From CAVQWH01 sp963717595 (GTDB taxonomy: Bacteria > Patescibacteriota > Saccharimonadia > Saccharimonadales > Saccharimonadaceae): a stretch of 64,000 bases of DNA. The DNA lies in assembly GCA_963717595.1 (NCBI GenBank), contig CAVQWH010000001.1, forward strand, positions 372,001 to 436,000, in the 5' to 3' direction. Below the pieces are notes generated by a model, which was not told where the DNA came from, made no database searches, and saw nothing but the letters and a program-made list of their open reading frames with translations. How positions within the stretch are numbered: position 1 is the first letter of the stretch; each line of letters begins with the position of its first letter. Below are positions 1-8,761 of this stretch, piece by piece. The translations under genes and the position numbers were made by a program.

Positions 1-810
1 GGTGAAGTCTACGGGCTGCTCGGTGCAAATGGCGCCGGCAAAACAACCACTATCCGTATGGTTTTAGATTTTATCCGGGCAAGCTCGGGTACGATTGAGT
101 TGTTTGGCAAAGATAACCGGCAAAGTGGTGCAAAGCTTCGTAAACGCGTCGGTTACTTACCTGGCGATGTGGTATTGCCAAAAGGTGCTACTGGAAAAGA
201 ATTCCTGAAATACCTAGGCAAATTAAACGGTAAGATAGACCATGCCTACATGTCACAACTTGAAAAACAATTTGGAGCGCAGCTGGACAAAAAAATGGGC
301 CAGCTTTCAAAAGGTAATCGGCAAAAGATAGGCGTTGTCCAAGCATTCATGCAACAGCCGGATATTCTTATTCTTGATGAGCCGACCAGCGGCCTTGATC
401 CGCTTATGCAGGAACAGTTTTACCGCGCAGTCGGCGAGGCACGTGAACGCGGTGCGACTGTGCTGCTAAGCAGCCATAGCTTTGAGGAAGTCGAGCGAGT
501 TTGTGATCGCATAGGTATTATGCGCAAAGGTAAGCTTGTGTATGAAGGTTCGGCTACAGATGTTATTTCAACTCAGAAGCCCCGCTGGCGTGTTACGTTT
601 AAATATGCCAAAGACATCGCAAAGCTTAAGTCTAGCCCTGCACTTAAAATTATTGATATAGGTAAAACTGCTATAACTGTCGAGCCGGCGCACACTATTG
701 AAAAAGCGCTTTCAGCTTTGTCGCATAGCAATATTGTTTCGATGACGACTAGCCAGCATGCTCTGGAAGACGAATTTCTACGATTCTACGAGGAAGAGGG
801 GGAGGCGTAA
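1..810 (+). CDS. ABC-2 type transporter ATP-binding protein (5' truncated by window edge)
   Basis: This is the nucleotide-binding subunit of an ABC exporter; it would hydrolyse ATP on the cytoplasmic face to drive the permease encoded next to it. Frame 1 is open from base 1, so the gene begins outside the window; the first internal ATG at 58 lies after the Walker A motif (GANGAGKTT, bases 22-48) and cannot be the true start. The signature motif (LSKGNRQK, near 304-327) and Walker B (ILILDEPTSGLD, near 364-399) are intact, followed by a switch histidine (SSHS). The C-terminal ~80 residues form the accessory region typical of the CcmA/YxlF-like class. The stop is 2 bases before the permease start, so the two are co-transcribed. 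The substrate cannot be told. Confidence 0.93.
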   Translation, partial: GEVYGLLGANGAGKTTTIRMVLDFIRASSGTIELFGKDNRQSGAKLRKRVGYLPGDVVLPKGATGKEFLKYLGKLNGKIDHAYMSQLEKQFGAQLDKKMGQLSKGNRQKIGVVQAFMQQPDILILDEPTSGLDPLMQEQFYRAVGEARERGATVLLSSHSFEEVERVCDRIGIMRKGKLVYEGSATDVISTQKPRWRVTFKYAKDIAKLKSSPALKIIDIGKTAITVEPAHTIEKALSALSHSNIVSMTTSQHALEDEFLRFYEEEGEA

Positions 811-812
811 CC

Positions 813-1607
813 ATGAAGGCAGTCGTATTATGGGAACTTAAACGCCGCCGTCTTTTTGTTCTGTGGTGGACTCTTGGCATAGCCAGCTTGGTTGTCATTA
901 CCGTACTTGCCTATAAGGCTATCGGCCATGACGCTAATCAACTCAACGCTACATTTGATAGCATTTCTTCATCAGCAGGCGGATTCTTTGGTGGTAGCGA
1001 CTTTTTCTCACCAATCGGTTACATGAGTTCGCAGATTTACTATATATTGCTGCCTATTTTAGTTATCATAATGGCTGCTACGCTGGCGTCGGGCCTTATG
1101 AACCGCGACGAAAATGACACCACAGTTGAATACACTCTGGCACGATCCATAAGCAGACAGCAACTGCTTTATTCCAAGGCATTTGTTTGGTTGTTTGTGA
1201 TTGCCGCTATTTGTTTGTTTACCTACATTTTTACGATAGTAAGCGTTCAAATTGCAGATATTAAAATCAATCAGGGCGATTTAATCCTAACGCATCTATT
1301 ATCATTCGCATTTTCAGCGTCATTTGGTTTAATCGCCTTTGCGCTCATGGCTGCCAGCCAGCTGACCCGCAAAATCGCCAACAGCGTTGCGATTGTGCTG
1401 GCTTTTGGCGGCTATACTATTTCGTCGCTAGCCGGGTTGGTGCATTGGCTGAAGACACCTGCTAAATTTATGCCGTATCATTATTACGACACAGTTGGCT
1501 TGCTGAACGGCCACATTGACCGCGGGCTAGTTATTTATCTAATAGGTACTGTCGTGGTTGCTACTGTTATTGCCACGGTAGGCTATACGCGGCGCGATAT
1601 CGGGTAA
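813..1607 (+). CDS. ABC-2 type transporter permease
   Basis: Integral membrane partner of the preceding ATPase. The 264 residues contain about six hydrophobic segments: one near residues 17-34, one near 74-95, and four in the second half, the layout of ABC-2 permeases. A short extracytoplasmic stretch rich in Gly and Ser (GGFFGGSDFF) follows the first helix. The start ATG lies 2 bases after the ATPase stop; the preceding GGGGGAGG at the end of the ATPase gene can serve as ribosome binding site. The gene is followed by a 55-base gap holding the ackA promoter. Exported substrate unknown; drug, peptide or polysaccharide export are all possible for this class. Confidence 0.85.
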   Translation: MKAVVLWELKRRRLFVLWWTLGIASLVVITVLAYKAIGHDANQLNATFDSISSSAGGFFGGSDFFSPIGYMSSQIYYILLPILVIIMAATLASGLMNRDENDTTVEYTLARSISRQQLLYSKAFVWLFVIAAICLFTYIFTIVSVQIADIKINQGDLILTHLLSFAFSASFGLIAFALMAASQLTRKIANSVAIVLAFGGYTISSLAGLVHWLKTPAKFMPYHYYDTVGLLNGHIDRGLVIYLIGTVVVATVIATVGYTRRDIG

Positions 1608-1647
1608 AAAAATCTAATCGCTTTGCTGTAAGCGCTAAGGACCGTTC

Positions 1648-1656
1648 TGCTATCAT
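1648..1656 (+). promoter_or_regulatory. Extended -10 promoter of ackA, leaderless type
   Basis: TGCTATCAT ends 6 bases before the GTG at 1663. The same nonamer with the same 6-base spacing stands before the SET-domain gene at 15824. The spacing puts the transcription start at or next to the start codon and supports GTG 1663 over other starts. Confidence 0.6.
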
Positions 1657-1662
1657 GGGGTT

Positions 1663-2844
1663 GTGGGTACGAAAAGAAATATTCTGACAGTCAATGCCGG
1701 CTCCTCTAGCGTTAAGCTGGTTTTATTTTCAAATGACCCCCAACGACAAGTTTTTGCTGCCGAGGCTACTAATATAGGCCAGCCAAATGCTGCACTTAAA
1801 ATTGTAACTCAACATAAAGATGTAGAAAATATTAAGCTAAATGTGGCCAGCCAGATGGAGGCAGCTGAAGCGATCCTTGATCGCATGGCAGATAAAATTA
1901 CCGACCTTGATGGCGTTGGCCACCGCATAGTCCATGGCGGCCCGTATTTTTCAAAACCAGTTGTGGTTACGCAGGAAGTTATTGATAAGCTTCGTGGTTT
2001 ATCGACTTTTGACCCAGAGCATTTACCTGTAGAAATTGAACTAGTGAAATTTTTTACAGAAAGGTTTGCGAGTATTCCTCAAATAGCCTGCTTTGACACG
2101 GCTTTTTACCAAAATATGCCGGATGTTGCCAAGCTCCTACCTTTGCCAAGAAAGTTTGAGAAGCTTGGGCTGCGTCGTTATGGCTTTCATGGCTTGTCAT
2201 ACGAGTATGTGTTGCGAAATTTTAAGGAAGTTGCCGGCGAAGAGTCTGCACATGGCCGTGTAGTTCTTGCGCATCTTGGTGGTGGCGCTAGCTTGACCGC
2301 CGTCAAAGATGGAAAACCGCTCGACACTACGATGTCATTCACGCCAGCCTCTGGCATACCGATGAGTACGCGAACGGGCGACCTAGACCCTGGTATCGTT
2401 GCGTTTTTGCATCAGCAAGCTAGCATGACAGTTGACGAATTTAACCACATGGTCAATTTTGAGTCTGGGCTGCTTGGCGTGTCTGACACTTCGGCTGATA
2501 TGGAACTCTTGATTCGCGAATACGCAGACAACCAACATGCCGCAGAGGCGGTTGATTTGTTTTGCTATCAAGTGCGGAAGACTATCGGCAGCTTCGCTGC
2601 TGTGCTCGGCGGATTGGACTCACTAGTCTTTACTGGTGGCATGGGTGAAAACGCGCCGGTTATCCGAGAAAAAGTTTGTCAGAGTTTAGGTTATTTGGAT
2701 ATTTCGCTGGATAAGCAACGCAATCAAAATCATGAATTTTTGATCTCGCGCGACGAAAGTAGAGTTGGCGTGCATGTTATGCGCACCGACGAAGCTGCAG
2801 TCATCGCAGCACAAACACGTCAAGTTATAGAAAAGGAGGGTTAA
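1663..2844 (+). CDS. ackA: Acetate kinase
   Basis: Converts acetyl phosphate and ADP to acetate and ATP. The 393 residues carry the family landmarks in order: NAGSSSVK near residue 11 (substrate and phosphate site), GHRIVHGG near 87 with the catalytic arginine, CFDTAFYQ near 145, RYGFHGLS near 178, the HLGGGAS nucleotide loop near 207, STRTGDLDPG near 245 and FTGGMGENAP near 326. Start is GTG; no in-frame ATG lies nearby and a promoter sits 6 bases upstream. The stop is 1 base before xfp, so acetyl phosphate made by phosphoketolase would be cashed in directly for ATP. Length is normal for the family (about 400 residues). Confidence 0.97.
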   Translation: MGTKRNILTVNAGSSSVKLVLFSNDPQRQVFAAEATNIGQPNAALKIVTQHKDVENIKLNVASQMEAAEAILDRMADKITDLDGVGHRIVHGGPYFSKPVVVTQEVIDKLRGLSTFDPEHLPVEIELVKFFTERFASIPQIACFDTAFYQNMPDVAKLLPLPRKFEKLGLRRYGFHGLSYEYVLRNFKEVAGEESAHGRVVLAHLGGGASLTAVKDGKPLDTTMSFTPASGIPMSTRTGDLDPGIVAFLHQQASMTVDEFNHMVNFESGLLGVSDTSADMELLIREYADNQHAAEAVDLFCYQVRKTIGSFAAVLGGLDSLVFTGGMGENAPVIREKVCQSLGYLDISLDKQRNQNHEFLISRDESRVGVHVMRTDEAAVIAAQTRQVIEKEG

Positions 2845-2845
2845 T

Positions 2846-5206
2846 ATGCCGCTGACTCAAGAAATGATGCATAAAATGAACGCTTATTGGCGGGCAGCTA
2901 ATTATTTATCGGTGGGCCAGATTTATTTATGTGACAATCCGCTACTCAAGCGGCCGCTTGAGCTGAAAGACATCAAGCAACTTATCCTTGGCCATTGGGG
3001 CACGACGCCGGGGCAAAACTTTATCTATGTTCACCTAAATCGTGTTATTAAAAAACATGATTTAAATGTGGTTTATGTTTCGGGTCCTGGCCACGGCGGC
3101 CCGGCACTTGTTGGCAATACGTATCTGGAAGGTACATTTAGTGAGCACTACCACGATGTTACGCAAGACGAAGAAGGTATGCGTAAACTGTTCAAGATGT
3201 TTTCGTTTCCTGGCGGCCTGTCCAGTCACGTTTCGCCGCAAGTGCCTGGCTCTATGCATGAGGGCGGAGAATTAGGCTATTCATTAAGTCACGCCTTCGG
3301 CGCTGTGTTTGATAATCCAGACCTTATCACCGCCTGCGTGGTTGGCGACGGCGAGGCAGAAACCGGCCCGCTTGCTACCTCGTGGCATTCCAATAAATTC
3401 CTGAATCCAAAAACTGACGGCGCTGTGCTGCCTATCTTGCATTTAAACGGTTACAAAATTAGCAACCCGACCGTGCTGGCCCGAATCGAACGCGAGGAAC
3501 TTGAGCAGTTATTCCGCGGTTACGGCTGGGAACCGTATTTTGTTGAAGGAGATGACCCAGAAAAAATGCATCACCTCATGGCAGAACGGCTCGACAAAGC
3601 CGTTCATGAAATCAAGCGAATCCAAGCTAAGGCTCGCGAACATGGCGACCTGACGCGTCCGCGCTGGCCGATGATTATATTAAATTCGCCAAAAGGTTGG
3701 ACTGGGCCGAAAAAATATGACGGCCAGCCGGTTGAGGGAAACTTCCGGGCTCATCAGGTGCCAATTCCTGTAGACAAAGCACATCCGGAAAACCTGAAAG
3801 TGCTGGAACACTGGATGCATAGCTATAAACCACGAGAGTTATTTGATGATACTGGCAAATTAATTCCGGAGCTTGCTGAGCTGGCACCGCAAGGAACGAA
3901 ACGCATGGGTGCTAATGTTCATGCTAACGGCGGAGTATTACTTCGTGAACTGCACTTGCCAGACTTTCGTGACTACGCTGTCAATATATCGCACCGCGGC
4001 GTTGTTAATGCCGGCAACACACATGCCCTTGGCCAGTATTTGCGAGATGTTATTAAGCTAAACGAAGAACATCATAACTTTCGAGTGTTTGAACCGGACG
4101 AAGCTGTGTCGAACCGCTTGGAGGCAATATTCGAAACCACCAACCGGCAATGGGATGCACACACCAAAGAAGGTGATCAGTTTTTGGCACCCTATGGCGC
4201 AGTGCTTGATTCAATGCTTAGCGAACACCAGGCCGAGGGTTGGCTCGAAGGCTATTTGCTTACCGGCCGTCATGGTATTTTTCATAGCTACGAAGCATTC
4301 ATTCGCATTGTCGATTCTATGGTCAACCAGCACGCCAAGTGGATTAAAATGTCATCCGAACTGCCGTGGCGCAAAGACATTTCTTCACTCAACTATTTGC
4401 TGACATCGCACGTTTGGCGTCAGGACCACAACGGCTTTACACACCAAGACCCTGGTTTTATTGACCATTTAGTTAATAAAAAATCTTCAGTTACCCGTAT
4501 TTACTTGCCACCGGATGCTAACTGTTTGCTCTCGACCATGGATCACTGTTTGCGTAGCCGCAATTACATAAACCTAACTGTTACTGGCAAGCATGAAAGC
4601 CCGCAATGGCTCACTATGGAAGAAGCTATTGAGCATTGCTCGACTGGCGTCAGCGTGTGGGATTGGGCTAGTAATGATGGAGGCCAAGAACCGGATGTCG
4701 TTATGGCCTGCGCGGGCGATGTGCCGACACTGGAAACATTAGCCGCAGTTTCAATTTTGCGGGAATATTTACCGCACATAAAAATTCGCGTTATAAATGT
4801 TGTCGATCTTATGCGGCTTGAGCCGAATACTGAGCACCCGCATGGGCTAAGCGACCTTGAATATGACAATTTATTCACCAAGGATAAGGAAATTATCTTT
4901 GCTTTCCACGGTTACCCATGGCTTATCCATCGCCTGACTTATCGCCGCGCTAACCGCAATTTGCATGTCCGCGGCTATAAGGAAGAGGGGACGATTACGA
5001 CCGCCTTTGACATGACCGTGCGCAATGACCTGGATCGCTTCCATTTAGTCATGGACGTGCTGGAACGCGCACACATCACTGGCGAAAAAGCTGACGATTT
5101 GCGGGAAAAGATGCAAGAAAAACTCATCGAACATGCCAATTACATTGATGAACATGGCGTGGACATGCCCGAAGTCCGCAACTGGCACTGGAAGACTACA
5201 AAGTAA
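2846..5206 (+). CDS. xfp: Xylulose-5-phosphate/fructose-6-phosphate phosphoketolase
   Basis: Thiamine-diphosphate enzyme that splits xylulose 5-phosphate (and often fructose 6-phosphate) with phosphate into glyceraldehyde 3-phosphate (or erythrose 4-phosphate) and acetyl phosphate, the key step of heterofermentative sugar breakdown. The 786 residues match the family length. Visible motifs are GPGHGGPA near residue 79, SHVSPQVPGS near 130, the ThDP site GDGEAETG near 170 with the following asparagine (LHLNGYKISNPT), and the C-terminal GYPWLIHRL region. A strong Shine-Dalgarno sequence (AAAGGAGGG) lies inside the end of ackA and the start is 1 base after the ackA stop, so the pair forms one operon that yields acetate plus ATP. 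Confidence 0.97.
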   Translation: MPLTQEMMHKMNAYWRAANYLSVGQIYLCDNPLLKRPLELKDIKQLILGHWGTTPGQNFIYVHLNRVIKKHDLNVVYVSGPGHGGPALVGNTYLEGTFSEHYHDVTQDEEGMRKLFKMFSFPGGLSSHVSPQVPGSMHEGGELGYSLSHAFGAVFDNPDLITACVVGDGEAETGPLATSWHSNKFLNPKTDGAVLPILHLNGYKISNPTVLARIEREELEQLFRGYGWEPYFVEGDDPEKMHHLMAERLDKAVHEIKRIQAKAREHGDLTRPRWPMIILNSPKGWTGPKKYDGQPVEGNFRAHQVPIPVDKAHPENLKVLEHWMHSYKPRELFDDTGKLIPELAELAPQGTKRMGANVHANGGVLLRELHLPDFRDYAVNISHRGVVNAGNTHALGQYLRDVIKLNEEHHNFRVFEPDEAVSNRLEAIFETTNRQWDAHTKEGDQFLAPYGAVLDSMLSEHQAEGWLEGYLLTGRHGIFHSYEAFIRIVDSMVNQHAKWIKMSSELPWRKDISSLNYLLTSHVWRQDHNGFTHQDPGFIDHLVNKKSSVTRIYLPPDANCLLSTMDHCLRSRNYINLTVTGKHESPQWLTMEEAIEHCSTGVSVWDWASNDGGQEPDVVMACAGDVPTLETLAAVSILREYLPHIKIRVINVVDLMRLEPNTEHPHGLSDLEYDNLFTKDKEIIFAFHGYPWLIHRLTYRRANRNLHVRGYKEEGTITTAFDMTVRNDLDRFHLVMDVLERAHITGEKADDLREKMQEKLIEHANYIDEHGVDMPEVRNWHWKTTK

Positions 5207-5256
5207 CCAAACAGAATTCTCATATCAATTTGCTGTAATATTATTAAGTTTCAGCG

Positions 5257-5265
5257 TGCTAAAAT
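5257..5265 (+). promoter_or_regulatory. Extended -10 promoter, leaderless type
   Basis: TGCTAAAAT ends 7 bases before the ATG at 5273; no Shine-Dalgarno sequence fits between. Confidence 0.5.
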
Positions 5266-5272
5266 TTAAACA

Positions 5273-5815
5273 ATGAATACTGTGATTATACAAAGCATCG
5301 GTTTACTAGCTTTGTTGGCAAACTTATCTATTTTCCAAACCAACAAACGAAAGAATATGCTACTGCTTGGTCTGACTACTTGTTTACTTTGGGCTGTGCA
5401 CCTTTATCTTCTAGGAGCTTTGACGGGAGTGGCTATGAACCTGATAGCTGCCGCGCGTTTCTACGTTTACTATAAAGTGAAACTACCCAAACAAAAAAGC
5501 TGGGTAATGTGGGTGTTCATGGGGCTAACAGTATTAGCCACAGCACTTACTTGGCAGGGCTGGGTAAGTTTGCTGCCATTTGCCGGAACCGCCAGCCTAG
5601 TAATCGCTTTTTGGCAAGAGAAACCAAAATATATACGCCGTCTAGCCATAGCCTCTTCGCCGCCGTGGATTATTTACGGGCTAATAGTTGGCTCACCCCC
5701 TGTTGTAATAGCCGAGACTTTACTGATGGTTTCAAATTTTATAGGCCAATACCGGTTTGATTTCAGACTTGCTTTACGTAAAAAGAATTTAGCGCGTCAA
5801 ACAAATTACAAATAA
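5273..5815 (+). CDS. YgjV-like multi-pass membrane protein
   Basis: A 180-residue inner membrane protein with about six closely packed hydrophobic segments and short polar loops (for example YKVKLPKQK near residue 65 and QEKPKYIRR near 115). The overall pattern, a start in a membrane helix followed by QTNKRKNMLLLG, resembles the YgjV family of bacterial inner membrane proteins, whose function is not established. It is monocistronic, with its own -10 element 7 bases before the start codon. The last 10 bases overlap the end of the convergent transporter gene, so no terminator space exists between them. Family assignment is by appearance only. Confidence 0.7.
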   Translation: MNTVIIQSIGLLALLANLSIFQTNKRKNMLLLGLTTCLLWAVHLYLLGALTGVAMNLIAAARFYVYYKVKLPKQKSWVMWVFMGLTVLATALTWQGWVSLLPFAGTASLVIAFWQEKPKYIRRLAIASSPPWIIYGLIVGSPPVVIAETLLMVSNFIGQYRFDFRLALRKKNLARQTNYK

Positions 5816-6645
5816 ATAGCCCAAATGACGACCGCCAAAAGTGCGGCGCTAGCTACTATTTGCTTAGGTAAAACTTTTTCTTTCAAAACAAACCAGCTGC
5901 CTATGTAGATCATTACCGGGCCAAGCATAAGAATCATAATAGTAAAGTTCAGGCCCAGTAACTTTATTGAGTAAAGTCTTGTTAAATTGCCAATCAGGTA
6001 AATAAGACCTGATACGATTCCTAAAGCAGCTTGGTTTTTGCGAATGTTCCTTAGCTGCGGCTTTAAGAAAAATTGCACTAATAGCAGAACCCCAGAAACT
6101 CTAAATAGCAGTAAATAAAAAGGACTGATACTCTCCAAACCTAATTTATATACGCTTGCCAAAATCGCTGAACATACTACGCCGAGGAAAAGGTAAACTG
6201 TTCCACGGTCAAACTCCAGCCTGAACCTCTTATTTGAATTACTAAGATATAAAATAGCCGAGCCAATAAGAATGGCAACAACATATTTAATATTTTGCTC
6301 AGAAGGGAAAAGCGTATAAGCCAGAAAACTGGCCAGTATAGGTTCAAAGTTATTGATAGGTTCTCGGAGCGATAGGTTTTTGGTTTGAAGCCCTACATAA
6401 TCAAAGAAATTCTGACCAAAGGAAAGAACAATCATTAATAAGACAAGGCCAGCAACCGCCAAAGACACTTTTGGAATAGGCTGGTGAATAAAGATTGTTG
6501 AGATAAGTAGGCCAGCTGCCATGGTGCCAAGAAACAAAAACATCAGCTGATTCGGCATAATTTTATTTTTTTGATAGTTGAGTTTGTCTATTGTCTTGGC
6601 CACTGACTCACCAACAACGGAAAGCAGGGGGTATATAAAGTCCAT
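5806..6645 (-). CDS. EamA/DMT-family transporter
   Basis: A 279-residue membrane protein with roughly ten hydrophobic segments in two halves, the plan of EamA (drug/metabolite transporter) permeases. The second half has the ending typical of the family: a helix (MILMLGPVMIYIGSWFVL), the charged turn KEKVLPKQ and a final helix reaching the C-terminus. The first half is a little short. Such proteins exchange small metabolites, amino acids or drugs; the substrate is unknown. It reads convergent to the YgjV-like gene with a 10-base overlap. The -10 element TATTAT is 7 bases upstream of the ATG. A second EamA gene lies at 43.1-44.0 kb. Confidence 0.82.
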   Translation of the reverse strand: MDFIYPLLSVVGESVAKTIDKLNYQKNKIMPNQLMFLFLGTMAAGLLISTIFIHQPIPKVSLAVAGLVLLMIVLSFGQNFFDYVGLQTKNLSLREPINNFEPILASFLAYTLFPSEQNIKYVVAILIGSAILYLSNSNKRFRLEFDRGTVYLFLGVVCSAILASVYKLGLESISPFYLLLFRVSGVLLLVQFFLKPQLRNIRKNQAALGIVSGLIYLIGNLTRLYSIKLLGLNFTIMILMLGPVMIYIGSWFVLKEKVLPKQIVASAALLAVVIWAIYL

Positions 6646-6652
6646 GAATTAC

Positions 6653-6658
6653 ATAATA
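6653..6658 (-). promoter_or_regulatory. -10 element of the EamA gene, leaderless type
   Basis: On the minus strand TATTAT is followed by 7 bases and then the ATG at 6645. Confidence 0.5.
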
Positions 6659-6699
6659 CTAAATAAACTGTGTTAACGCCCAAGATTTGTAACTTGGGG

Positions 6700-6705
6700 T
6701 AAAAT
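6700..6705 (+). promoter_or_regulatory. -10 element of the YdeI/OmpD-like gene, leaderless type
   Basis: TAAAAT followed by 6 bases and the ATG at 6712; no ribosome binding site is visible. Confidence 0.5.
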
Positions 6706-6711
6706 AAAGTT

Positions 6712-7023
6712 ATGACTAAGAAAGAAATCGCCACTGGTGTAGTGCATGAAGTGCCGGCAGATTTACGCAAGGCTTTGCTGGCTGATGAATCTGCCCTGGA
6801 AAAATGGGAAGACCTGACACCCTTGGCGCGAAACGAGTGGATTTGCTGGACGATTTCTGTTAAAAAACCGGAAACTAGAAAAGAGCATGTTAAAAGAACA
6901 GTTACAGAACTACTGGAAGGCAAGCGCCGTCCTTGTTGCTGGATCGGCTGTATTCACCGCGAGGATAAACCAGTAAGCCCGTCAGTTAAGTGGGTGCTTG
7001 GCAAAAAGGCAAAGTCAAAATAA
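6712..7023 (+). CDS. YdeI/OmpD-associated (OmdA) family protein
   Basis: A 103-residue soluble protein. Its N-terminal half matches the pattern of the YdeI/OmpD-associated family: VPADLRKALLADESALEKWEDL followed by the conserved stretch LARNEWICWT and KKPETRKEHVKRTVTELLEGK, in which small aromatic residues and an ETR..R..T helix recur. Members are sometimes named bacteriocin-protection proteins, but a biochemical role is not settled. The C-terminal 35 residues (WIGCIHREDKPVSPSVKW and a Lys-rich tail) lie outside that core. The gene is monocistronic, with a leaderless-type promoter, between a transporter on the other strand and an unknown gene. Confidence 0.75.
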   Translation: MTKKEIATGVVHEVPADLRKALLADESALEKWEDLTPLARNEWICWTISVKKPETRKEHVKRTVTELLEGKRRPCCWIGCIHREDKPVSPSVKWVLGKKAKSK

Positions 7024-7110
7024 CTCTGTTGTCAGGTTGGGCGCATTTTTCTTAAATTTTTATTCAATATATCTTGCTATATTAAAATATTTATTTTATA
7101 GTTTATAACA

Positions 7111-7869
7111 ATGAGCTCTCCTAAAATAAGGGCGGAAAGAACGCCAACCAATGATTATATTGGCAGTTTTTTGGCAACCAGAAACGAAAAGACCGGCTTT
7201 ACAATGGCAGAATTTGGCCATTATGATACTCCTACACTGTTTCAGCAACCAAAACCATTCATAGGTAATAGAGTAGCCATAGGTATAGAAACATGGTTTC
7301 GCGACTCTCAAGGCAAAGCAAGGGAAGCTGTCCGGAAACAAGAAGAGAGTGATCGACTTAAGCAAAATATAGTTTTTCTGGAGTATACTGCAGGACTTTC
7401 TATTATCCGTGACTCGCTTGGCAGAATTATAGCTTCAGAAGGTGAGTATCTACCCGAGACTATTTTGCCAGATAAAGCGGTAGATGAAATATTCTTAAGT
7501 AATGTCTTTGGTGATGAGCATTTAGCAGAAAGCGATGAGAACACGCACCGTATGCTGGCTGAAATATCCCGCCTACTGGACGATGAAGGATATGTTGTTA
7601 TAAGAGAAACCATAAACCCTCGTGCGAATCCTTTCTTAAGCAAAGGGTTATTTGAACAAGTGGGCCTTGAGCTAAAGGTAATCATTGTTCCAGATCACAA
7701 AGAAGATTGGAAAAGGCTGGAAGCGATTTATAATGCCGAAACAGCTCATGCCTCTATTATGCCATTTAGTTTTTATATGATACTAAGTAAACAACGCAAA
7801 GAGAACGCACCAAAGCTATATCCTCAAGATTTAGAGCAGGTAGACGAAGACAGGCTTGCTTTAACTTGA
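7111..7869 (+). CDS. Hypothetical protein, possibly methyltransferase-like
   Basis: I do not recognise this 252-residue soluble protein with certainty. A stretch near residues 125-175 (DEIFLSNVFGDEH, then LLDDEGYVVIRETINP) looks like the later half of a class I SAM-dependent methyltransferase fold, where an acidic residue ends strand 4 and a helix leads into strand 5. However, no clear glycine-rich SAM loop is visible upstream (only EYTAGLSI near residue 107), so it may be a degenerate or unrelated fold. No membrane segment or signal is present. A possible -10 element (TATAGT, 7097-7102) is 8 bases upstream of the ATG. Confidence 0.55.
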   Translation: MSSPKIRAERTPTNDYIGSFLATRNEKTGFTMAEFGHYDTPTLFQQPKPFIGNRVAIGIETWFRDSQGKAREAVRKQEESDRLKQNIVFLEYTAGLSIIRDSLGRIIASEGEYLPETILPDKAVDEIFLSNVFGDEHLAESDENTHRMLAEISRLLDDEGYVVIRETINPRANPFLSKGLFEQVGLELKVIIVPDHKEDWKRLEAIYNAETAHASIMPFSFYMILSKQRKENAPKLYPQDLEQVDEDRLALT

Positions 7870-8064
7870 TTATCAAGGAGATTCGCCCCAGCGAATGTGG
7901 ATCGCACAAGCAGATAAATTTTGGGTAACGGATCAGAGCGTGATAAATCGGGGATGATTGTAAAAGATGTTAAGTTTGAAGTTGGACAAGCTGACTTACT
8001 GGGCTAATTATACGAATCTTAAATATGTTAAGCTAGAAGCATTACTAATAAGCATGGAGGGAAT
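7870..8064 (+). other. Intergenic region, no clear gene
   Basis: A 195-base gap. It holds a small perfect hairpin (ATTCGC-CCCA-GCGAAT, 7881-7896) without a T-tract, and two tiny open frames (about 20 codons from 7895 and 17 codons from 7954, shifted in frame) that could be a decayed gene fragment but cannot be supported. The ribosome binding site GGAGGG of the next gene is at 8055-8060. Confidence 0.4.
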
Positions 8065-8637
8065 ATGCTTTCAAGAATAGTAGATGAAGTATCGGGCGCA
8101 GTTACGTCAGCCATTAAGGGTGTAGACAATATTTTAGATGCGCTTACCGATACGGTAAAAAATCAGATCGTTGGTGTTTTGAAGGATGTTGGCGACGTGG
8201 GCAGCGCTAGTATCGAAACCGTGGCTTCTGTAGCTAGCGGTGCCATTAAAGGAGCTGGTCAGGTAGGTAGCTCTGCTGTTGATACGGCGGCTAGCACTAT
8301 GAGCGGCGTCATTAAAGGTGCCAGCCAGGTAGGCGGTGATGCCGGCAGCGCTATACGCGGCGCAGCTCAGGGTATTGTGCAAGGCACCGCTGAAACCGGT
8401 GGAGATATCGGTGGCGCGGCTGTTGGAGCAGTAGATAGTGCTATCAAGTCAGCTGGCGAGATGGGTGCGGATACTTCAGAAGCTGCTAAAGCAGCTGTTG
8501 GCGGAGCTTTAGATGCTGCTACATCTGTCGGTGGAGATGCTGTTCAAACTGTACGCAACGCGCTTCTTTCTACGGCTGCATTACCTAGGGACGTAATCGA
8601 ATCTGCTCTTAAGGGTAGCGATAAAGAAGACCAGTAA
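8065..8637 (+). CDS. Ala/Gly-rich protein of 22-residue amphipathic repeats
   Basis: A 190-residue low-complexity protein not assigned to a named family. From residue 46 to 177 it consists of six repeats of exactly 22 residues, each beginning with a G-S/G/A-x-A type turn (GSASIETVAS, GSSAVDTAAS, GGDAGSAIRG, GGDIGGAAVG, GADTSEAAKA, GGDAVQTVRN); a less regular copy precedes them. Twenty-two is twice the 11-residue period of apolipoprotein, synuclein and LEA-type helices, so it may form a long amphipathic helix lying on a lipid surface. There is no signal peptide or transmembrane segment. A Shine-Dalgarno sequence (GGAGGG) precedes the ATG and a strong terminator follows, so it is a single-gene unit. 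Confidence 0.7.
   Translation: MLSRIVDEVSGAVTSAIKGVDNILDALTDTVKNQIVGVLKDVGDVGSASIETVASVASGAIKGAGQVGSSAVDTAASTMSGVIKGASQVGGDAGSAIRGAAQGIVQGTAETGGDIGGAAVGAVDSAIKSAGEMGADTSEAAKAAVGGALDAATSVGGDAVQTVRNALLSTAALPRDVIESALKGSDKEDQ
8200..8595 (+). repeat. Six tandem 66-bp (22-codon) coding repeats
   Basis: Inside the preceding gene, six consecutive 66-bp units encode related 22-residue segments. They are well diverged at the DNA level, so the periodicity is clear in protein but weak in DNA, indicating old duplication under selection. Confidence 0.7.
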
Positions 8638-8653
8638 AAAACTATAAAAAACT

Positions 8654-8683
8654 AAAAACGACCCTACTCAAAGGGTCGTTTTT
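8654..8683 (+). terminator. Rho-independent terminator, likely bidirectional
   Basis: A perfect 12-bp stem (AAAAACGACCCT / AGGGTCGTTTTT) with a 6-base loop and T-runs on both strands lies 17 bases after the repeat-protein gene. It can also end transcripts coming from purC on the minus strand. Confidence 0.9.
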
Positions 8684-8761
8684 AATAGGCTTTGGTTATT
8701 GAGCTTTTACTTTTAGTCAATGTTATTAATGTATTTATAAGTTAAGGAAATAACTAGATTT

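Noticed and set aside
7895..8006. Two mini-genes in the gap before the repeat protein
   Set aside because: Frames of 17-20 codons without ribosome sites; they may be remnants but cannot be supported.
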